A stretch of DNA of 64,000 bases, taken from positions 15,676,003-15,740,002 of the forward strand of contig JAJEKV010000030.1 of assembly GCA_021234155.1 (NCBI GenBank). The letters run 5' to 3'. This document shows, one piece after another, positions 45,565-56,252 of this stretch (position 1 is its first letter; the number at the start of each line of letters is the position of its first letter). The translations under genes were made by a program, and so were the position numbers. This DNA is from Isoetes taiwanensis (lineage: Eukaryota; Streptophyta; Lycopodiopsida; Isoetales; Isoetaceae). A model generated the notes under the pieces. The model had not been told where the DNA came from and made no database searches. It worked only from the letters and a program-made list of their open reading frames with translations.

Positions 45565-46159
45565 TAATGCAGGGAAGCATCATAGTAAACAAAGTGAGTG
45601 ATCCTTGCTGGTATACAAAGACAAAGAGGTGGAATGAAATCCAAACGGTTAATTGAGGGGCTAAAATCTTTTTCGCAATTCAATGCCTCTCTCCATGCTG
45701 CATTTTGTTTGTTGGGGTTAATATGTTGTGTTAGTTTCATCATGGGACGATATGGCATATTGTTAAGCGATTTTGAATGTGTTAGATCATGCAATAAAAA
45801 CTACAAAGTAAAATGTATAAATTGTAAAATGGCTTCTAGCATCCAAGCCTCAGATTAGCACTTCTCTGTATAATATTTTAACAGTGTATGGTCTTTTTGA
45901 GTTTACAGGCAACAGGACAAATGAATCCATAAGCCTCACCTTTTCTAGTTTATGTTTTTCTTAGTAACTCCATACAAGTACTCTTGTGCCACACAGAGTT
46001 GCCAGTAAATTGTCATTAACTCAGCATTCGCATTACAACAGCATGGTACAATGTGGCTTCACATAGTTGACAATTTACATCGGAGGATAATGTTTAGCAC
46101 AAAGGCACATGCTCCATATATGAGAGAAATAAATAGTTAGACCTTGAATTTAGGTTCTA

Positions 46160-46492
46160 CTATGTTAGCAAGATGCGATCACCAAAAGAATTGTTTGCAT
46201 TACCCATGTCATTGATATCAAGGACTGTATTTCCAAAGTCGGCTGCACATAGAGAAGGCCATAGAGAAAGCTACAATTAAAAACGTATCCAAAATATGAT
46301 CAAGTAAATTTTAAACTTACAGTAAAATGATCACAAGTAAATCATAATCCATAACTCACCTTCATAAATAGTGCGGACAACGACGACCCATTCTGGAACA
46401 AGTTCCCTGAAAATGACTCCATCTGGACATGCATCAAGTATGGTCAATGAACCTAAAGTCATAAAATGCCAGGATACTCGCTTGAATGGAAC
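46160..46492 (-). CDS. Last two exons of an unidentified gene
   Basis: Not visible as a long frame. Exon 46360-46492 (acceptor TATATCAG, donor GTGAGT) reads VPFKRVSWHFMTLGSLTILD and CPDGVIFRELVPEWVVVVRT. Exon 46160-46242 (acceptor ATGTGCAG) reads DFGNTVLDINDMGNANNSFG and DRILLT then TAG. The exons join in phase 1 through a split Ala codon with no stop, and total about 71 codons. Consensus splice sites and an undisturbed frame argue for a real gene end. The family is unknown to me. Upstream exons would lie above 46.5 kb, where a MITE now sits. Confidence 0.5.
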
Positions 46493-46689
46493 CTGATATA
46501 ATGACGTTATCTTTCAGCTATGAGATATTCCAACAAAGGAAGTTAAGCTAATCTTAAATAAAGGTGGAGGCACTCTTACAAGATTTCAAGTCTATTAGAG
46601 GCACAAGCAGTAAATAAACCTGCACAGCTTCGAAAGAAAACTCAAAACTCCTGCGCTAAGAAAATGGCACCCTCTGTTCATAGCATCAA

Positions 46690-46922
46690 GGGGGATTCAC
46701 TGTAAGTGCCATACAATGTGCCTGAGTGACTTGTAGGGGGGTTTTTTCGACCCATTTCCATACGTATACGTAAGAGGTAGGGGGGTTTTTTGCCACTACT
46801 TGGGGTAAACTTTGTACGGAAGGGGTCGAATTTGCCTTTCAAGAAATCGTATACGGGGGTGTTTTTGATCACCCTATGCACGCACATGGCATACCCCCCT
46901 TACTATAAGTGAACCCCCCGGG
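46690..46922 (+). mobile_element. MITE-like repeat, copy 2
   Basis: Related to 40987-41221 in the same orientation, with G-runs (GGGGGGTTTTTT, GGGGGTGTTTTT) between shared words. The ends GGGGGATTCAC and GTGAACCCCCC are inverted. Confidence 0.6.
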
Positions 46923-47980
46923 CATAGCATTCACACGGCACAAAACAAAAAAGACCCAACATGAAAAAACGAAATAAAAACCATGAAAACACATTTCCAA
47001 CACGAAAAGACCAAATAGAACCCATGAAAACACATTCTCAGGCCATTGGAGGACAACCCCTCGTGCACAGCACCTTGTTTTTCTATTGTTTCCTATTAAA
47101 ATTGAAAGTAAGGACAATAAGGTTAAATAAGAAATATCTAAAGAAATAGTTAGACTAGGTGATACAGACAATAAGACAGGTTAGGCGGGTTATGGAAGGC
47201 ACCATCACTAAGGCCATAAATAATAATTTGAAGGAAATTAATCTAGTAAAAAATTATAAGATACTAGTAACGGTGCCCAGCGTTGCTGGGCATAAGCTGG
47301 AAATTTGCAAATGTTTTGACTGCAATGAGAAAAGTGTGCAGTAATCTTTTTTTATAACAAAAATAACCGCAGATAGTAGCAGTACCCAATGTTGTTGTGG
47401 ATTTTTACAAAAATAACCGCAGATAGTAGTAGTACCCAATGTTGTTGTGGATTAGTTGAGAACCTGTAAAGTTATCCCATTTATAAAACATGACCAATCA
47501 TTGACACCAAAAAGTGACATTTGAATAGATATATGCACAAAGAATATGATACTCGTGTACTACACCCTCTATTTCCATCAGTTCAGAGCATTTTAATGCT
47601 TCTGAGCATGATTTGCATCAATAACATCCAAATTATTGCAACCCAAAAGTCTGCATCTCAAACAGGTACTTTTATCAAATATTTCTTTTCTCCCTCCAAC
47701 TAAGCCACATTTGACATATAAATATAAATCAATAAGATTTCGAAGGTCCTCCGTGAAGAATAAGAATCTATGTTTTTGTTCTACATTCCAATTAGCTACA
47801 AATTTTAAACTGAACAGCTAAGAGATTATTACCATGCTCAAATACTATTTTTAACTCTCTATATGTCCAATGTCATGCCTCAAAATTCCATGTCATTTAG
47901 AAAGTGGATTAAAATGTCAATGCAATTCATTTGATTTACTGCATATCTCGTGCAAGTCAAATGCATGTTTGCATTTTTTG
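46923..47980. other. Spacer with a 50-bp tandem duplication
   Basis: No gene seen. ACAAAAATAACCGCAGATAG and following GTAGTACCCAATGTTGTTG occur twice in tandem (about 47358-47404 and 47408-47453). Confidence 0.4.
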
Positions 47981-47984
47981 GGTC

Positions 47985-49030
47985 CAAGTCAAATGCATGT
48001 CGTGCAACATGTTTGTCCCATTCCACATTTGAGAAAATTTTGCATAAGCCAACATTTGAGAAAATTTTGCATAAGCCAAACATCTGGCCCAACTGCCAGA
48101 TTGTTAATCAAAGAATTTGCTTCACTAAACCACCCTATCCTGCCAAGGTGGTCAATCATGCAACTATAATGCTTCATAGAAGGTGCATTACAGTTGTAAT
48201 TTGCAATGAAGGCAAATCAATGACAATCAACATCCACTAAACCAGTGTTTTGCAATGAAGGCAAATCAATGACAATCAACATCCATTAAACCAGTGTGGC
48301 TACGGGCAAACAGAATACGAGCAAACAGAATACCTTTTGGCTACATTTCGTTAAGCATTTGGAGTGCATCTTTCCTCCAGCATTGTTGCGTATGTACTGC
48401 AATCATGACATTCCAAGACACCACATTCTGCTGCGGCATTTGATTAAGGAGTCGATGTGCATGTTCGAGTTGTCTCCACTTTGCATAACCATCAATCACA
48501 TATTCCAGGAGACCACATCTTGACAATGCATGTTTTCAAACAGTTGGCAGACTTTCTTGATGCAGCCCTTTTCCATGTAACCCATCATGACATTCCATAG
48601 CCAACATTCAGTTTGACCATTTTTTAAAATAAGAGACATGTACGTGAAAGATGTATCGTTATGGTTTAAGCAGCAGCCAGGGAAGTCCAAAAAATCACAT
48701 CCTTCTCAGGCATTTGCTTGAAAAAGTCAAAGCTTTTCTCATATTTCCCAGTTGAGTACAACATGATGTCATTGTAGACATTAAGTCAAAAAAAGTGATA
48801 GCCTCTTCCAGGCATCCGTGCTTGCAATAACCAGCAATTATGGAATTCCAGGAGACTATATCATGTTTAGGCATTTGCTTAAATAATCCAAGAATCTCTT
48901 TTGCGGTGCCCTGCTTGTATATAAATATCGATCATGATATTCCCAGTGTACAACAACACATCATGAATTTACCATGCTTATTTACAGCCGAAGATAAGAG
49001 AGCATATGCAAAAATCAATGTCTCAAATGA
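47985..49030 (-). pseudogene. PLS-class PPR relic
   Basis: On the minus strand successive frames encode PPR pieces in the right order: FKQMPKHDIVSWNSIIAGYC near 48860, WNVMMGYMEKGCIKKVCQLF with VVSWNM (48496-48690), YVIDGYAKWRQLEHAHRLLN with QMPQQNVVSWNVMI (48341-48526), and near the end MKHYSCMIDHLGRIGWFSEA (47989-48177). Alternating SWN motifs are typical of editing-factor PPRs. Many shifts and a small internal duplication (GAGAAAATTTTGCATAAGCC twice near 48050) show it is dead. Confidence 0.72.
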
Positions 49031-49660
49031 ATGAATAAAAGCATACATCAATCAGATATAGGATTCAGAATCATTACAATAGTCATCACTGCTATAGAGG
49101 ATGTCAAAATCTATTTTGGACCTATCAGAATGGCCCAATAGAGCTTGCTTTTGCAGAGATGTCTATTTTTACCTACTGATTGAACTCCACAGAAAGCGTT
49201 TGCAGGAAAACCCTCTGGGCTGCCGCCAGAAACAGACGCCATATCCGCATCAAGGAGAAAAAAAGAGAATATCCATGCATGATCCGGCCCTATGCACTGC
49301 ATATCCGGCTGTGGAACGAATGATCGACTCTGCCATTCTTCCTTCAAAGTATCCGGCCCCTTTTTTCTCTGAATCATCTTCTATTCTAAGTATTTCCCTG
49401 TAAATCTTCGCCAGACATCTTTTTAAGTGATGGATAAACAGATTCGGCTGCATATCCGGTGCCATGGCCGCCCTCGCAGACCCTAAAAACGGTGTGTTGT
49501 GGCATCATCGAAGGTATTGCCGTCCTCGCTAACCCTAGCAAAAAAAAAACCATGTTATCTTAAAAATCTTACGTGGCATCATCTCCTCCATTAACTTGAT
49601 CAAATCTGGGCCACCCAAATTAGGGCTGGGTCCAACACTTACACAATAACATTATAATAA
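49031..49660. other. Spacer, no supported gene
   Basis: Short frames only. The word CATATCCGG recurs around 49240-49460. A minus-strand peptide starting MAPDMQPNLFIHHLKRC near 49465 has no recognised relative. Confidence 0.3.
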
Positions 49661-50698
49661 AAAGATTATTGGAGGTTGTTATTTTTAAAGCGACACATGG
49701 TTGCATGTTGCATTGTAGAGATAGTAATATTCATATGAGCTTATAGTTGGATTTTTCTTATTGCGTGATTTGTGAACTATGGAAATTCCTGGATGTTGAA
49801 CTTGCAGTGGCATGTATTTTGATGATAAAGAGTTATGTATGATATAATTCTTTGATATAAACCTCTGGGGCCGGAGTCTAGGTGCGATGGTCTAGACTCG
49901 CGGTTATTGCACATTTAATATGAAAATAGGATAATTTGAACATCGGGCGCTGGTATCGTAGGGTACAACATCATGCACAGTTAAGTGGTCCTCTAATGCT
50001 GGACGCAACGTGGATGGGTGTCTACACACGTGCTTATCCTGCCTCTATGTCACTGTCCTGATCAGTTGAGTTGACCATGCTCAAACCCAGAGGAATATTG
50101 GTTGTAATCTATGATGCTATGGTTGCTAAGTTATTATTATGTTACCTTGAATGCTGGAATTGAGTTGCAATGGCTGTATTATATAGTAGATATTCATGGG
50201 TAAGTCGTGCATTGTTGGCATGCTTGTATGGATTACTAACTTGAGTTTTAGGGGCTACGATAAGGTTAAGTTATTATTACTGGATTGATGCATTATGTTG
50301 TTGATGCTTAGGCATGTCCTAGAACCTCGATCCCCACTTAGTCCGTGTGACTAACCCCGTTGTTGATGGTGTAAGCAGAAGTGCGAGATACTCCGGAGTG
50401 TAGCCAAGCATCGGGAAGACGAGAGTAGAAATAGGAATTGCCAAATAAATAAACTTGGTTATTATTATTAAATTTTGGCTTGAAACTTTAGTTGTTAAGT
50501 TCCTGAGTTGTTGTGTGAGGATATTGTTGGTTATGGGAAAATCAAATATCTGGGACCTTGGAATATAGACATAAAGATTAAATTATTTTACCTAAGCATG
50601 CATGATTAATTCCTTAAGTTCTAGGTTAAGTAGATCCAAGGATCGAGATTGATGGGATCTCCAATTACCAAGAGGTTAACTGGCAGGCCCGTCACAGT
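49661..50698 (+). mobile_element. 5' LTR end of a decayed gypsy element, left border unknown
   Basis: The sequence ends GGCCCGTCACA at 50698, directly followed by a tRNA-Met-type primer site, so this is the 3' portion of a 5' LTR. An AT-rich region with TCCCCACTTAGTCCGTGTGAC lies inside. The left LTR edge could not be found. Confidence 0.5.
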
Positions 50699-50712
50699 TG
50701 GTATCATAGCAA
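50699..50712 (+). promoter_or_regulatory. Primer binding site for initiator tRNA-Met
   Basis: TTGGTATCATAGC matches the usual plant gypsy/copia primer site TGGTATCAGAGC with one mismatch and lies 1-2 nt after the LTR end ...GTCACA. Confidence 0.75.
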
Positions 50713-50775
50713 AGTTAGATTAGTGGATTGTAAGATTATTGATGTTATTTCCAATGGTTTCAGATTTTTGTAGAG

Positions 50776-51890
50776 ATGAGTTCCCCAAGAGGATCCCCAG
50801 GAGGAGCTGGATAGGCTGGTGGAGCTGGGCCTAGTAAAACTCCTCATATAGTTGATATCTTGCAGGCTATCCAGCAAGTGTTGCAGCAGCCATCGCAACA
50901 AAAGACAGGAGCTGACAAGGCAGTGGAGAAGGTGCTTAAGGATACTAAGAGGGAAGTGTTTACTGGAGAGGATGTTATAGGGGGTGATGCGCGACTTCGT
51001 GGGGTTGAGTTTTACTTTAAACTCATCAATGCTGAAGACTCTGTCAAAGCTGTATTGGCTCAGGCAATGTTGGGTGGATTTGCTAGAGTATGGTGGGAGA
51101 ATTACTTGTAGGATATAAATAAGGTCGCAGGGCAAGCAACTTGGCCAGAGTTTAAAAGCGCCTTTGAAGGACACTTTATGCTTTTCGTTACAAAGTAGAC
51201 AAGATGAATGAGTTTTTGGACCTGACACAAAAAAGGGACTGTAACCGAATATAATGAGAAGTTCAGAAGGTTGCAGTATCATTGTCCTTTTGAGGATAAG
51301 GAGAAGCTCTGTGCTCGATTTGTGAAGGGTTTACAAGTCGATATTAAGAGCACAATGTCAGGTGTGTCGTACAAGGATCTGGAGGAGGTATTCAAAATTG
51401 CTAAGAATTGTGAATCTGACTTAGCTGAGAAGGCAACTTTGGAGGATGCAAAGAAGAGACAAGTTCCTTCCACAGCATGCTGATGGACCTATGAGTGGAG
51501 GTAGATCCCTTAGTCGAGGAAGTATGGCTGTATAGACTGTTAGTATGCAGGAGGGCAGTCAAAATCGAGGATCTCGCCCTATGTATGTATCTTTGAATGA
51601 TGAAACCAGGGAAAGGTATATCAATAAGAATCGATGTTTTAGGTGCAGAGAAGTTGGTCATTATGGACGGGGCTGTCCGAGAAGATGGGCAGATAGTACC
51701 ACCTCATCTGCAGGTGCTCAATGTGGACGGCAAACAAACCAGTGGTTCAGGTGATGCTTATGGACGGGGCCAAGGCAGAGGAAACCCAGGCCGAGGTAAC
51801 AAGGGTGGTCGTGGAGGTTATTGGGATAATAATAGGGGTGGCAGAGGACAAGCTAGAGGATTTTCAGCTCTTTGCTGGTAATCCTTGTAC
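50776..51890 (+). pseudogene. gag: gag of a second gypsy family
   Basis: Starts MSSPRGSPGGAG in plus frame, then stop-interrupted segments: GVEFYFKLINAEDS, MLGGFARVWWENYL, TWPEFKSAFEGHF, VTEYNEKFRRLQYHCPFEDK and LCARFVKGLQVDIKS make up a standard plant gypsy capsid. A single CCHC knuckle CFRCREVGHYGRGC (CX2CX4HX4C) follows, then a Gly/Arg-rich GRGQGRGNPGRGNKGG tail. At least five stops or shifts. No protease or pol follows; the element ends near 51.9 kb. It differs from gypsy copies 1 and 2, which have three knuckles. Confidence 0.82.
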
Positions 51891-52446
51891 CTTTTGCCCT
51901 TTAAATAATTCTTAGTAAAAGTAGATAAGGTGCAAAATAGAGCAACTGCCAAAAAATACTTATAGAGTATGTTTTTTATTCCGTCTATTTCTACCAATTG
52001 CTGGATCATTCATTACATTAACCTATCTCCATATATTTCAATATTCAGAGAGTCAATGTACATTTTAGTCTGCATATCAAACTCATGATTACTGCTGCAT
52101 ATCAGACTCATGATTACAGGGATACTTTTGAAATATGACATAAATAACAGCATGAATGTATTTACTTTTTATACTCTAGTAATTATTAACCTAGGATATG
52201 AACTTGTTTTTCTTTTAGCATGTGCCCAGATACTCAGATATGAACCTGTTATATACATGCATATATGTTCTGATCTGAATCCCATGAATACATAAAGGAG
52301 ACAACCACCCATCTATGATTATTTCCAGTCATGCTCATGATTAATTCATCTATATACTATTAGTAGTTGTATATGGTGACCTTTTTATCTTCCCTTAGTA
52401 AAATTCTAAAATAAGCAAGTGCCAAATGCACAAATGCAGTCTTCCT
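51891..52446. other. Spacer, no gene
   Basis: AT-rich. TACTGCTGCATATCAGACTCATGATTAC overlaps a near-duplicate ATATCAAACTCATGATTAC (about 52073-52118). Confidence 0.3.
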
Positions 52447-52690
52447 TTAACTAATAATCAAAAGAACCTGATTATAATATGGCTCATCTTCCATCTCCTG
52501 TGTGTTTCGTACGTTTTGGCCTGACATATAATCCTCCTGGCATTTTCTATTGAAGGGTTTTGATCCCCTTTGGTTACCAAATGAACCCCTTCTCTGGCCA
52601 TAGTTACCTCTGGATCCATAGTTACCCCCTAGACTCCATACCGTAATCCAGTGAGTAGGCCTCAAATTCGCGCCTTAGTTCTTCTCCTAC
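52447..52690 (-). pseudogene. Gly/Arg-rich exon of unknown gene
   Basis: The minus strand reads GEELRREFEAYSLDYGMESR, then one shift at a GGGGG run, then GNYGSRGNYGQRRGSFGNQR and CQEDYMSGQNVRNTQEMEDE up to YYNQ, ending at TAATCAG before GTTCTT. Composition suggests an RGG-type RNA-binding tail, but I do not recognise the protein. The frame break and weak donor suggest a relic. Confidence 0.3.
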
Positions 52691-53246
52691 AATATCTTCT
52701 CCTTATAAGCTTGAGGTTTTGCGACCATCATAATCAAACCCCATCTTTAATGTTCAGTTTTTCAAGAAAATGCAGATCTTTGAAATTCTTAAAGGATCTA
52801 CAATGGTCAGACTGGCCTCTGTCTCGAGTTGCATGTCTTTAATTTCAGGTATAATCTAGCAACCCTCATAAATTCTTACTGCTTTATTTAAGTTTCATTT
52901 TTGTAGGCAATATGAGTTTCTTAATTCATGGTTCACATGCCCATAAAAATGTTGTTCTAGTGGTATGAGATCTCATGTTTAGTTACCAGATATATCAACC
53001 TAGTCATCAATATAGTATGTCATATTAGACCAAGCAATCGAGCTATTAGATACAGGTTAATACAGGTTAATAATGTAATTAAAAAAACCCTTCCTCCCTC
53101 CGTGGAATGAGGTCATAACTCAGCCTGAATTCTATTATTATGTGACTGTGGGAGTGGTTAACCCCCACTGTCACAGCAGGGATGAGACCACATCCCATAC
53201 TTTAAATGAAAAGTACAAATACATAAATTTTATAAGCATACCTATA

Positions 53247-56102
53247 TTACTGCGGCTTCAGAAATTGTAGCATAACTTTGCTGTCAAATTGCAGGCCAGG
53301 AAACTCGTTTTTGCAGATGTATTTACTTGCTCTGAGCCCTTTGAGGTCGAATCCATTGTTATTAAAACACGGTAGAATCATTTTGATGTCTTTGGCAGCC
53401 GCCCTAAGACATGAATTGATGTACATATATGGTAAAATTTGTGAAATAATGACATTTTTAGCCTGATAATAAGGTCTACAGCTTGTCGCTTGTACGTATT
53501 TGAGAGATTTGAACGGCAGACTGTCTCTTTTATCGAATCTAGTGGTTCTGAAAATACCACTAGCACGACTAAGAATTTCTATGCTCATATTCAGGAAGTT
53601 ACCCATAACCCCATATTTGGTTGTCTGGTCCTCATTACGTTTAGTTGTAGTCTCATCTTTAATGCCAAGATATCTCATGTCGTATATTAGTGGGTCCCTT
53701 TGATATTCTGGAAATATGTCGCCAAGGAACTTTTTAATAATAGGACAATTTAGAGCCAATAAATAGTCCATGTATCTGAAGACATACTTAAACATTTCAC
53801 ATTTCTTATACCTCCCCTGTGCTGCTAGAGCCTTGATAAAGTTTGCCTCGAACTAGGTTAAATAGATGTTGCACCAACAAGGACTGCATGCAAAGCCCAT
53901 AGGAATACCACTAATTTGTAGCCATGTCTTTTGCCCTCTCATAATAAAGCAATTTGTGAGTAACCAGATATTGGCCCTTATACAGTTTTCTTTAGTTAGC
54001 AAATACCAACATTTGCCTTTAGGGTCTATTTTGAACGATTTGGTTACAAATTGTTCGTCTCCCTCACATTTTATCCACAACTTGTTATTGTAGTCTTGAA
54101 GCTCCATAAAATCCCATACCTCCCTGATAACTAGGGTGATGATTCGGCATATACCAATATCTCCACTTAATGGAATACTCTCGTAACATTTCGTATATCA
54201 GCCACGAATATGTCTGTAACTTTATCTGGAATAAAACCACATCATAAATCGATTGTACCATCCAGTTATGATTAATCGTACATGGGAAGAGATTGCAGTA
54301 TTTATCACACGTTTTTTTGGCAATTTCTGGCCATAGGTCTATGATCATGTTGAGCATGGAAGAAATGACATTTGAAAATTGAGTGTGGACTGTGCCATGT
54401 GCATTAGTTATCCACCTATAATCCTTTTTATGTGCCTTATATATTTCCAGTAGATAGGGCAGTCTTTCACTTGCACTATCCATAAATGGTATAATCTGTT
54501 GCATTTATGTTTTGACCTTCCAAATGATTGCTATCTGTTCAACTTCAACTCTTCTGAAATCATTAATGCTTAGTCTATTGGTGGTCATTTCGCTCATATC
54601 TTTTGGACATATGAAAGCTGGGTTATTGATAGCCTTATCTACCCCAGCAACATACATATACTTATTAAGCCATTCAATGCTTTTAATCACCTTACTGTCA
54701 TTTAAAGCAAATCTTCTGGTGTTATCCCTTTTACAAGCTTCTTTAATACGATTTGATACTTCTTCCAGAATACCCTCTTTAGCTATCATCTTTCACCAGA
54801 CATTTGTCTGGAATATGGTTCAATCCATGTTGCAGCATGTTCCTTAATTGTCTGCTTTGCACTACCCCAAGATCAGTGGTTCTGATGTGGTTTATGTCTG
54901 TATCCACAAACCTTTTAGGCTGTGGTATAGAACAGGAGCAAATGTCTTCATTATCTTGAGCAAATATTAGAAATGGTTTATAGCACAGGTCCCTCATGTT
55001 CTCGGTATACTTCCAAGAAAACATAGTATCTTCCATGATATTATTCCCAATGTCTCCAAATGTTTCAACCATGGTTTGCTGGACTATTTTGGGTATGCAA
55101 ATTTTATCCATTATCTCGGATAAGAATATGCAATGCACAATTTTATTCTTTTTACAGGCTCGGCCTCTCTTAAATGCAGTCTCCCCAATGCATCCTTTTG
55201 TAAGACCTTGGTGCTCTGCAATACCTCACGAATTACATTAGTTAGTTAGTACTGACCGTATCCCTGTTATTAGGGCATGAGATAGATTTCCAGGTGATCT
55301 CCTATTGGACTTTCTCAGTATGGGATGGAATTTTGCCACATGGATATCAAAGAATTCATACTTAATGAATTCTGATGTAATATAATATATGTCCATTCTA
55401 GGCCATATTTATATATTCCTAAGTTATTTCAACATTTACAACTAAGTCATACATGTAACTTCAAATGTAAAATCATGAAGATAGAGAAATTCAATTCATA
55501 CCTTATTTGTCATAAGTGAGCATTTGAGCAGTATTGCCCATATCCCCAACTCCTCTTGCATTATTGTTTTTGGTATACGAGTGCGCCACACTACTTGGAG
55601 TTTCCAGATTAACGACATTGGCTGCATCAGACTTTACGGAATCACCTGGTGTACAAGGTAAAACAGTAATACGTAGTGGATCATTAATTTTAAAACTCGA
55701 GCTGCTGGATTTTGCAGATCCACTGTATTTCGATATTTTGTTGCTACTAATACTTGCAGCCCCAAAAGCTCCTTTCAAAAACTCAACGGGTTTAATCGTC
55801 TTTTCACATATGTCTGTCATGATGCCTTTAGGGTGGTTGATCTTCAGGTCAGCCTATGGGTTGTTTGCCAACACCATGGTCATGCCTATAAGCATTTTAC
55901 AGACTTCCAGGTACCCTATAAAGGACTGCACACCATTTTTAAGTGTGCTTTTGAGACAGTTCCTGAATGCTACCATTCGTCCCGCATATGACATATTGGC
56001 TCGCTCTCGAACCTCTCTCGCCTTTTGTTCGGCGGCAAGCACTTGGACGCTTGTCGATCCGTCCTCCATAACCACTCGAGCGGTCTGTTTGGTGTGGGCC
56101 AT
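53247..56102 (-). pseudogene. Intron-bearing reverse-transcriptase gene with histone-H3-like start, inactivated
   Basis: Exon 1 (55502-56102) starts MAHTKQTARVVMEDGS, a near copy of the H3 tail. The intron (55216-55501) has GTATGA, a TACTAAC branch site about 30 nt before TTGCAG, and joins exons in frame. Exon 2 holds HIRTTDLGVVQSRQLRNMLQ and GLNHIP, then LPYLLEIYKAHKKDYRWITN, FVADI (RT motif A, Asp near 54198), SGIPMGFACSPCWCNIYL (motif B), FRYMDYLLALN (motif C, YxDD changed to YMDY), and TTRFDKRDSLPFKSLKYVQA. I know this set only from uncharacterised RT proteins of algae and seed-free plants; it is not L1, gypsy or copia. Damage: in-frame TAG 55854, TAA 55503, TAA 54505 and TAG 53853, plus frame jumps near 54785, 54225 and 54170. 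The gene is inactive as read. Confidence 0.7.
55216..55501 (-). other. Spliceosomal intron in the RT gene
   Basis: 286 bp. Donor AAG|GTATGA, perfect TACTAAC at 55245-55251, acceptor TATTGCAG|AGC. The two exons join in phase 1 (G + AG gives a Glu codon), which restores one frame. The exon codon just before the donor is the TAA at 55503-55505. Confidence 0.75.
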
Positions 56103-56252
56103 GTTTTGAAATATCTTAATCACCTTCCGAGCGCCTAAAAATTGCCTTCTTGGTCGGAGAGCAGCAAACTGGAGGAGTACAGTGAGAATGCAGAACCCTA
56201 AGTGTCTATTTATAGGTCTAGGAGTTTTAGGGTTCCGACCTGCAGTTTTCAT

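Noticed and set aside
48840-49034. Plus-strand frames over 47.9-49.0 kb
   Set aside because: Shadows of the minus-strand PPR relic.
53247-56102. Variant genetic code with TAA/TAG read as Gln, or U-to-C RNA editing restoring the RT gene
   Set aside because: All stops would fit, but the gene also has frame jumps and a lost catalytic Asp, and the neighbouring NTPase gene uses ordinary stops. C-to-T decay is simpler.
56100-56252. Upstream Met at 56252 as start of the RT gene
   Set aside because: The 50 residues before the H3-like Met look like untranslated leader; the sequence ahead of 56102 (CAAAACATGG) has a good start context.
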